Position numbers and translations under genes: made by a program. A DNA stretch of 64,000 bases from Pseudomonas sp. LD120. GTDB taxonomy: Bacteria; Pseudomonadota; Gammaproteobacteria; Pseudomonadales; Pseudomonadaceae. The notes beneath the pieces are model-generated. The model saw only the letters and a list, made by a program, of their open reading frames with translations. It was not told the DNA's origin and did no database searches. The first letter of the stretch is position 1; each line of letters starts with the position of its first letter. Below are positions 50,473 to 58,200 of this stretch, piece by piece. The stretch is taken from NCBI RefSeq assembly GCF_009861525.1, contig NZ_WVHL01000002.1, positions 310,001 through 374,000 on the forward strand, given 5' to 3'.

Positions 50473-52563
50473 TCAGAGGTCCAGGGTGATACCGGCATAA
50501 AGTGCGCGACCGTCGCCTGGTGAGTGCAGCGAAGCCTTGGCACCGTCCGGGTCGTACCAGACGTATTCGTAGTAGCGGTTGCTGAGGTTTTTCAACTGCA
50601 GGTCGACACTCACCGATTCGCTGACTTTGTAAGTGGCGCCGAGGTTCATCAGCACGTAACCGCCATAGGTGCCCTGGGTGTTTTCCCGCTCCAGGTAGTA
50701 GTGGGTCTGGCCGTTCATCCAGGCGCTCAGTTGCAGGGCAGGGGTCAGGTGGTAGCTGGCCCCCACGTTGTACAGATGGTGGGGGATGTGATCGATTTCC
50801 TGGCCCTGGCTGTTGGGCAGGGCGGCGCTGGGTTTGAGGATTTTCGAGTACTGCCAGGAGTACGCCAGCCACAGGTCGGTACGTTCGTCGGGGTGCAGGT
50901 TGAGTTGCAGGTCGTAGCCCCAGCGCCGGGTTTCGCCGACGTTGTCCGACTCGCCGCTGGGGTCGTTGAGCCGGCGGCTGACTTCGCCGCTGGCATCTTG
51001 CCGCCAGTAGGCCACCCGGCCATCGAGCCAGTCTGTGGGGGTGAACTTGACCCCGGTTTCCCAGCCTTCGTTGATCGACGGCGCCAAGTCGGTGTCGCGG
51101 GGCGGGATCTTGTAAGCCGCCGCGCCGGTGCCGACCTGAAAGGTGCGGCCCCAGTTGGCGTACAGACTGGCCACGGTCCAGGGTGAATACACCACACTGA
51201 GCTTGGGTTGCTTGATCAGCCCATAGTCGTTGATGTCGTAGTCCAGGCCGGTCATTTGGTTGGTGAAGTCGCCCTGGATCTTGTCTACCCGGTAGGCCGG
51301 CACGATCTTCAACGACTCGAACGGCTTGATCTCGGCCTGCACGTAAGCACCGTAGGTGTCGAAATCGAACTGCTGATCCCGGGTCTGGGCCAGGCGTGCG
51401 CGGTTCAGGGTGCGGTAACGCTCGCTGCGGTTTTGTTGCTGTTGCACATCGGCGCCGCCTTCCAGCGCAAAGGCGTAGAGCCAGTTGACTTGCGGGCGCC
51501 AGGTCAGGGAAGTGAGCGCGCCGTACTGGGTTTCGTAGGTGTCGCGCTCCTGCTGGGAGCTGGTGCGCCAGTACTGGGTCCAGCGCCGGTCATCAAAGGT
51601 ATTGACGTAGGTTTTGGCCGACCAGGCCAGGGTGTCGGCCAGATCCGTGTCCAGATGCAGGCTGAGCTGGTTCATGCGCCGCGTGCCTTTGTCCGTGGCG
51701 TTGTAGCGGTTGCTCATGGTCGGGTGCTGGCGAGCATCGCTCTGGCTCAGGTAACCCGGCTCCTGAGCCTCGGTTTCGTAGTGCCGGGCAATCAGGCCGA
51801 GGCGGTAGCTGCCGTCGTCCGGTGTGTAGAACCATTTGCCAGACAGGGAGAATTTGTCCGCTTGGGCGTGGTCGCGATAGCCATCGGACTTCTGGTAGGC
51901 GAAGACGTAGTTCTGCGTCCAATTGCTGCCTTCAATGCCCTTGGCCAGCTGGGTTTCCTGAGTATTGAAACTGCCGTAGCGCAGGCGTGCCTTGGTGTAG
52001 TCGCCGCCGCTGCGGGTGAGTATGTTCACATTGCCGGCGATGTTGTTCAGGCCGTAGCGGGCATCGCTGGTGCCGCGCACCACTTCGATGCTGTCCAGCT
52101 CCATGGGGAAGATCATGTCCATGAACGGCATGTTGCCGTCGTTGCTGTTGCTCGGAATCCCGTCGATCAGCAGCTTGACCGCGTTGACCTCACCCTCGCC
52201 GTTGAAGCCGCGAAAGGAGATCTTGCCGGACGTCGTGCCCTGGTTGAACTCGGTGAGCATCACTCCCGGCGCGCGGCTGAACAGCTCCCAGCTGTAGTTG
52301 ACCGGCATCTTTTCCAAAATGTCGCCGCCCAGGATATCGACCGAACTGAGCACGCTGCTGGTGCTTAAGGGGCCGCTGCTGCCGGCATCGCCGCCCTGGA
52401 CGGTGACAGTGCCCAGGGTCAGGGTCGAGTTCTCGACCTTGGCCGTTTCAGCCAGGGCGGCGGACGGCGGACTCAGGGCGAGCAGACCGCAACTCAGCAG
52501 CGGCCAGAGGGCGGGGGACAGGGGCACAATCTTTGCCCGAGGCGAAGTAATAAAAGTGGGCAT
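50473..52563 (-). CDS. TonB-dependent receptor (probably copper-related)
   Basis: 696 residues from ATG 52563. After the signal region (PLLSCGLLALSPPSAALAET), a TonB-box-like LGTVTVQGG, plug (VKLLIDGIPSNSNDGNM, IEVVRGTSDARYGLNNIAGN) and barrel ending in YAGITLDL. It is not of the OprC/NosA sequence type I recall. It lies between copC and a DUF2946 gene on the same strand, so copper or a copper-chelate is the likely cargo; another metallophore cannot be excluded. Confidence 0.82.
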   Translation of the reverse strand: MPTFITSPRAKIVPLSPALWPLLSCGLLALSPPSAALAETAKVENSTLTLGTVTVQGGDAGSSGPLSTSSVLSSVDILGGDILEKMPVNYSWELFSRAPGVMLTEFNQGTTSGKISFRGFNGEGEVNAVKLLIDGIPSNSNDGNMPFMDMIFPMELDSIEVVRGTSDARYGLNNIAGNVNILTRSGGDYTKARLRYGSFNTQETQLAKGIEGSNWTQNYVFAYQKSDGYRDHAQADKFSLSGKWFYTPDDGSYRLGLIARHYETEAQEPGYLSQSDARQHPTMSNRYNATDKGTRRMNQLSLHLDTDLADTLAWSAKTYVNTFDDRRWTQYWRTSSQQERDTYETQYGALTSLTWRPQVNWLYAFALEGGADVQQQQNRSERYRTLNRARLAQTRDQQFDFDTYGAYVQAEIKPFESLKIVPAYRVDKIQGDFTNQMTGLDYDINDYGLIKQPKLSVVYSPWTVASLYANWGRTFQVGTGAAAYKIPPRDTDLAPSINEGWETGVKFTPTDWLDGRVAYWRQDASGEVSRRLNDPSGESDNVGETRRWGYDLQLNLHPDERTDLWLAYSWQYSKILKPSAALPNSQGQEIDHIPHHLYNVGASYHLTPALQLSAWMNGQTHYYLERENTQGTYGGYVLMNLGATYKVSESVSVDLQLKNLSNRYYEYVWYDPDGAKASLHSPGDGRALYAGITLDL

Positions 52564-52673
52564 AACGCGTTTCCAGATAGCCAGGGTTTTCCCGGGACAG
52601 GGGGGACACAGACACGTATCGGCAGTCCGGGACTTGAAGAGCACGCCGTAAAACAGCGCATGGGCGTGGGCCA

Positions 52674-53066
52674 TCAGGCGTTGGGGGACGCGCGGGGCAT
52701 CAGGCTGGGCCAGCGTTGCCGGGGGGACAAGGTGGGCCGCGATGGGTGGTTAACGCGGATATTCGCGGTGTCGCGAGGCAAGCTGTGCCGATAGTCGTCA
52801 GCGGGCACCGCCACCAGAGCGGCCTGCCCAACACAGCAGCAGTCACCATGGGCCATGACGCTTTGGCTCGGGCGGGTGGGCAGATCGAGCAGCACCTTGG
52901 CAATCGTTGGCGACACGGTCTGGGCACTCTTGCCCGAGCAGAAGCCGCCCCACAGCAGCATGCGTACATCCGGCGTCTGCATCGCCCGGCTCAGGGGCAT
53001 CGCCAGCATGTTGAGCAGCAGTGCCACGCAGGCTATCCAGGGACTGACGCGTTTCAACGAATGCAT
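52674..53066 (-). CDS. DUF2946 family protein, copy 4
   Basis: 130 residues with one N-terminal hydrophobic helix (WIACVALLLNMLAMPLS), a GDCCCVGQ cysteine cluster and the RWPSLMPRASP tail shared with copy 2. It is first in a DUF2946-TonB receptor-CopC transcript on the minus strand. Likely periplasmic or membrane-anchored; a role in copper traffic is inferred from repeated association with copper genes in this window. Confidence 0.78.
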   Translation of the reverse strand: MHSLKRVSPWIACVALLLNMLAMPLSRAMQTPDVRMLLWGGFCSGKSAQTVSPTIAKVLLDLPTRPSQSVMAHGDCCCVGQAALVAVPADDYRHSLPRDTANIRVNHPSRPTLSPRQRWPSLMPRASPNA

Positions 53067-53185
53067 GGACGGACTCGGCGCGGGAAGGGCGCTATTTAGC
53101 CGTATTCAGTGAACAGCTGTAAAAGTTCCGGGGTGCGGCATTTTGCCATGCGACCGGCTGTCAGCAGGGGTTCATCCAGGGTCGC

Positions 53186-54640
53186 TCAGTAACGCCAGAA
53201 CACTGGGGTGATCAATACCAGCACGGTAAGGATTTCCAGTCGGCCCAGCAGCATGCCGATGGTCAACAGCCACTTCGCTGAATCGGGCAGCGAGGCGAAG
53301 TTACCCGCCGGCCCGATAATCGTGCCCAGCCCGGGCCCGACGTTACACACCGAGGTCGCAGCGCCGCTCAGCGCGGTGGTCCAGTCCAGGCCAATCAAGG
53401 CCAGCCCCAGGGCGATCAGGGCGATGGTGATGGTGAAGAAAAACGAGAAGGTCAGCAGCGAGCGCAGGATCTCTTCGTCGATGGGGTGGCCGTTGTACTT
53501 CTTCTGGATCACCGCCCGGGGATGGATCAGTTGCTTGAGGCTGCTGACCAGCAAGGTCGCGGCCACCTGGAAGCGGAAGATCTTCAGGCCGCCCGCGGTC
53601 GAGCCTGAGCATCCACCGACAAAGGTCAGGTAGAAGAACAACAGCACGGCAAAACTGCCCCACAAGGTGTAGTCGCCCACCGCAACCCCGGTGGTGGTAA
53701 CGATCGAGGTCACGTTGACGGCGACGATCCTGAAGGCTTCCCACCATCCGTAATCGCTGTGAAAGCACAACCAGGTGCCGACGGCCAGCCAGGTGACCAA
53801 CAAGAACCCGAGAAAACCGCGCACCTGGTGGTCCTTGTACAAGGCCCGTCGATTGCCGCGCAATGTCGCCACATAGAGGGTAAATGGCAGGCTGCCGACG
53901 ATCATGATGACCACCGCGACCCAGTGTATGGCTGGCTGGGTCCAGTGCCCCAATGACGAGTCCGAGGTCGAGAAGCCCCCGGTGGAGATCAACGACATGG
54001 CGTGGTTAATCGCTTCGAATGGGGTCATGCCGGCGATCCACAGCGCCAGGGTTGCCGCGCCGGTGAGGCCCAGATACAGCAGGAGGATGTACTTGGCGGC
54101 CACGTGGGAGCGTGGGGTGACTTTCTCCGACCAGTCCGAAGATTCGGTCTGGAACAGGCGCATGCCACCCACACGCAGCAGCGGCAGCACGGCCACCGCC
54201 ATGCCGATGAAACCGATGCCGCCGAGCCAGTGCAGCATGGAGCGCCAGATCAACAGCCCAGGCGAGGCGCTGTCCAATCCGGTCAGGACGGTGGAGCCGG
54301 TGGTGGTGATGCCCGACATGGTTTCAAAAAAAGCGTCGGTGTAGCTGATGTGACGAATAAAAACCATCGGTAACGCGGCGAAGATACACACCACCAGCCA
54401 ACTGCCAGTGGTCAGCAGGTACATGTCCCTTGGGCGCAACTGAGGGACTTCGGTGCTGCGCTGCACAATCAACAAAAGACCGCAGACAAAAGTAATCAGG
54501 CTCGACCAGAGAAAGGCCGACAAGTCTTCACTGCGCTCATAAACCACCAGCGTGATCATCGGAATCGCCATGCTGATGGCCAGCGTGATCAGGAAAATAC
54601 CCACAATGAAACTGATAAGCCGCATTGCTGCGATGGACAT
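53186..54640 (-). CDS. trkH: Trk-system potassium uptake protein TrkH
   Basis: 484 residues from ATG 54640 (MSIAAMRLISFIVG); the longer frame upstream is not membrane-like. Four pore-loop repeats with selectivity-filter glycines can be seen: TMSGITTTGSTVL, SLISTGGFSTSD, TTTGVAVGDY region, and SVCNVGPGLG. About ten membrane helices. TrkH moves K+ inward with TrkA control; trkA is not adjacent, as is common in Pseudomonas. Last intact gene before the PPK2 relic. Confidence 0.92.
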   Translation of the reverse strand: MSIAAMRLISFIVGIFLITLAISMAIPMITLVVYERSEDLSAFLWSSLITFVCGLLLIVQRSTEVPQLRPRDMYLLTTGSWLVVCIFAALPMVFIRHISYTDAFFETMSGITTTGSTVLTGLDSASPGLLIWRSMLHWLGGIGFIGMAVAVLPLLRVGGMRLFQTESSDWSEKVTPRSHVAAKYILLLYLGLTGAATLALWIAGMTPFEAINHAMSLISTGGFSTSDSSLGHWTQPAIHWVAVVIMIVGSLPFTLYVATLRGNRRALYKDHQVRGFLGFLLVTWLAVGTWLCFHSDYGWWEAFRIVAVNVTSIVTTTGVAVGDYTLWGSFAVLLFFYLTFVGGCSGSTAGGLKIFRFQVAATLLVSSLKQLIHPRAVIQKKYNGHPIDEEILRSLLTFSFFFTITIALIALGLALIGLDWTTALSGAATSVCNVGPGLGTIIGPAGNFASLPDSAKWLLTIGMLLGRLEILTVLVLITPVFWRY

Positions 54641-54749
54641 AGAAATCGCCTGTTGATTGAAAGCCACGCAGTATAAGCTTGTTACAGAATTTTTCTGCTG
54701 TTGCACGAAGCAATGTTCGCCGGCGCACGGGCTGCGCCGCGTAACGCCG

Positions 54750-55137
54750 ATGAACATGGGGAGCGACGCACAACGCCTGCTCTGCGCGTCGAACCGATAC
54801 ACCTTGCTGCCGGTGCTCCAGGCGATGGCCACCGCCCCTGAAGACGGGCAATCGGCCTGTGATGTCTGGCGTTAACCGGCAAGGCTGCCAAGTGTTCAGC
54901 TTCCAGCCCCCCAGCCCCCGCGAGCTGCAACACGAGTTTCTCTGGCGCGCCACCCGCGACTTGCCCGAACGCAGGCACATCGGTCTTTTCAACCGTTCCT
55001 ACCACGCGAAGGTGCTGAGCGTTCGGGTGCGCCGCGCCATGCTGCACAGCGAGGCGATTCTCCAACCTGATGGCGACGCCTCGGTGTGGCTGGATCGCTT
55101 GCGTTCGATCCTCGACCTAGAACGGCACCGCAACACG
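54750..55137 (+). pseudogene. PPK2-family polyphosphate kinase, truncated and frameshifted
   Basis: The first frame (from 54750) reads like a PPK2 N-terminal core (ASNRYTLLPVLQAMATAPEDG), but the Walker A Gly-Lys of the family (D-A-A-G-K-D-G) is replaced by T-A-P-E-D-G. After DG a one-base shift moves the homology to the frame with VMSGVNRQGCQVFSFQPPS, LWRATRDLP and HIGLFNRSYHAKVLSVRV, again PPK2-like. Similarity stops at DLERHRN, exactly where an inverted repeat begins (55138). The second half, with the Walker B and lid regions, is missing. Confidence 0.75.
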
Positions 55138-55186
55138 CCATGGGCTGCTGCCTTTGCCCAGTCCAGGCAAAACACGCAGCCCATGG
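55138..55186. repeat. Perfect 11-bp inverted repeat at the end of the PPK2 relic
   Basis: CCATGGGCTGC at 55138-55148 and GCAGCCCATGG at 55176-55186, separated by 27 bp that contain a further TGCCT/AGGCA pairing. It could be a terminator-like hairpin, a small mobile repeat, or a deletion scar; there is no T tract. Confidence 0.55.
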
Positions 55187-55190
55187 CGCG

Positions 55191-55213
55191 GTAGCCGCAT
55201 CGCTGGCGGCTAC
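55191..55213. terminator. Hairpin overlapping the stop of the helicase gene
   Basis: GTAGCCGC / GCGGCTAC, perfect 8-bp stem with a 7-base loop; the right arm includes the minus-strand stop codon at 55210-55212. Possible 3' end structure of the metallopeptidase-helicase transcript. Confidence 0.45.
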
Positions 55214-58200
55214 GGCGAACCGGGCGCCTGATCCAGCGGTTGTTCCTGATAACCCTTGCGCAGTTTCTCGGCGATCAGTTTTTCAACTTCGCGCAGTGCG
55301 CGCTCAGGGCTGTCCAGTGTTTTGATCAGGGTCTGGCCCTGGCTGCCCACGCGGCCGAAATTCACCACCACATCGGCCTGCGTGGCCGCGATGCGCCAGA
55401 ACTTGTTGGAGCGACCTTCGCCAAAGGTGAACTCACGCACGGGCAGGCTGGCTGGCGCCGGCGGCAGGGGGGGCTGATCGTCGTCAAGGGCCGGCAGCGC
55501 GAGCTCAGGCTCGGGCTCTGGCAGCGCTGGCGCCTCTTCACCGCGTAGCAAGGCTTCGATCCAGTTGAGCACCTCTTCGGGGGCGCGTAGCCAGTCATGG
55601 CTGAGCACGTCAACGATCTTCCAGCCAAAACTGCGTAGCACCGTGGGCCGGAAAATGTAGCGCTCGCGCACGTTGACCGTGGCCGCCTCGGTGTCGAGCA
55701 AGATGCCCAGGCTGAACTGCTTGCCCTGGGCGTCGCAGATCGCCAGGTCGCAACGCAGTTGCGAACGCCCGACATATTCCCGCACCTGATGCCCGCGTTT
55801 GCGCAGCGCGTCGGCCAGGGCCGTGCGCAGGCTGTCCTTGGGCAGGGTCACGGCAAAGGATTGCTTGGCCCCTGGGTTGAGGTTGGCCAGGATGCCCTGG
55901 GAGCGCGGAGCGTCGCCGCTGGCGCTGGCCTGGGCAAACTGCAGGAAGGCGCGCAGGGCCGCGGCGCCGTCGTTGTGGGTGTTGGTGATGGCTTCAGCCT
56001 CAATGCTGGAGATGATCGCCATGCGCTTGCGTGCGCGGCTGAAAATCACATTGAGGCGCTTTTCCCCGCCGCGCTGGTTGATCGGGCCGAAGTTCATCAG
56101 CATTTTGCCGCTGGGCCCCGGGGCATAGCAGATGCTCAGGATGATCACGTCGCGTTCGTCACCCTGGACGTTCTCCAGATTTTTCACGAACAGGCCGTTG
56201 AACTGTCCGGCGTCCTCGCGCACGTATTCATTCTCAAGGCGCGTGGCAAAGGCTGAGTCACTGGCCGCAAGGTGCTCCAGGGCCTGCTCGATTTCCCCTT
56301 GCTGGGCCTCGGAAAACGCCACGATACCCAGGGTCAGGCCAGTTTCGCGCTGGAGCAGTTCACGCACCAGGTTGGCGATGTAACGCGCCTCGGCCACGTT
56401 GCTGCGGCTCTGGTATACGCCATCGCTCATCTTCAGGAAGCTGATGGGGTTGTCGAGCACGCTGTCGACGCCGACGATCGCCGCGTGTTCATCGCTGGAC
56501 TGCAGTGGCGCATGGGCCGGGGCCGGGCGCTCGATTCGCCGGTCGGGAATGGTGATCAGCCGTCCTTCATAGAAGGCCGCGTTGGAGAAGCTGATCAAGG
56601 CTTCATGCCGACTGCGGTAGTGCCAGGCCAACAGGGTCGCCGGCAGGTTGCGCGCGGCCTGACTCAACAGGCTGTCGGCGTCGAGGTTGATCGCAATCTG
56701 CTCACCGTCCTCCATGGCAATCAGCTCGTTGTCGTCCTGCTCGCCGCCGCTGGAGAAGAAGTTGCTCGGCGGCAACTGCATCTCATCCCCCACCACAATC
56801 ACCTGCTGTGCCCGGCTCATGGCCGGCACCGCTTCTTCACTGGGGATCTGGCTGGCCTCGTCAAAAATCACCACGTCGAACAGGTCCGGGGTCAGCGGTA
56901 GGGTGTCGGACACCGACAGCGGACTCATCAGCCAGATCGGCTTGAGGTCGTTGATCACCCGGCCGCTGTCGCCACTGGCCAGTTCGCGAATGGAGCGATA
57001 GCGCATGGTCTTGCCCAGCTCATGCTCAAGTTCGCGCCGACCTTTGGCGTAGCTTTTCTTGAATTCACGGGCTTGGCTGTCCAGTTGGCTCACCGACATC
57101 GCCGATTGCTTCACATGTTCGAGAAAGCGCTGATGCACGGTGGCGTTGAGTACCTGGGCGTTGTGCTTGAGCAGGCTGCTTTCGGCCTGGCTGACCTGAC
57201 GTGTCGCCAGGCTCAGGGCCGGGCCGTCGAAGCGTTCCAACTGCGGGTTGGCCCGATACAGGCGGGTCAGGTTCTCTTCGGCGATCAACGCATCAAACCC
57301 GCTGAGGGGCAGGGCGTGCTGCTGCAAGGCCGACAGGCAAACCGGATCGGCCTGATGCAGCTCATTGAGCAAGGGCAGGGAGTCGGGTAATTCGTCGAGT
57401 TCTTCGCGCAGGTCACGTAAATACTCGGCCAAGGCTCCCAGGCTCGGGGCCGGCTGGAAAACACAGTACTGCCCCACGAGTTCGGCCAGACGCGCCACTG
57501 GCTGGTGCAGGCCGGCTTCCTGGCGCACTCCGGGCAACGTTTCCGGGTCGCTGCGCAGGCGCTCAAGCCATTGGCGCAACAACGCCGAGGCATTGAGCTG
57601 ATTGAGCAGGGCTTGCAGGCTCTGGACAAAAACCTCGACGTCCTGGACACCGTAGAGCCCTTGCAGACGCTGCAGCTCGGCCTGCAGTTCGGCGTTGGCC
57701 CGATGTTCGGCGGCGAGGGTGTCGAGCACGCTGGCATAGCTCGGCGCGATGGCGTGCTGACTGAAGTCGTAGCGCCGCTTCAGTTCGCCGCGCAGACGCC
57801 ACCAGGACGGTTGCAGCCAACGCAGCGGCGACGTCTGCAAACGTTGCACCAGGTCTTGAGCGGCCTGGGTGTCTTGCGCGCTGAGCTTGTCGCGCCAGTG
57901 GCCGGTGGCCTGGCTGGCGCTGTGTTGCTGGATCACCCGCGTCTGCAGCGCTGTCTGTTCGGCGCGCAGTGCCTGGGAGGCGGGGGAGTCGGCGTCCAGC
58001 AGGTCGAGGTGCGCTGCCAGGTTGGCGCGGGTCATCTGTTCCGCGGCCTGGGTCAAGAGCTGCGCATCCACCAGCCCGGTCTCGCTGGACAACAGCCCCG
58101 TCGATGACGCCAGCAACGGCTCGACACTGTCCATCAGGCCGCTGGCCTCATCCAGGAACGCCTTGAGCTGGCCGTAGGCATGTTCGTGGGTGATCAGGCC

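Noticed and set aside
51208..52368. 386-codon plus-strand frame opposite the second TonB receptor
   Set aside because: Shadow frame; the minus-strand plug motifs and signal peptide are convincing.
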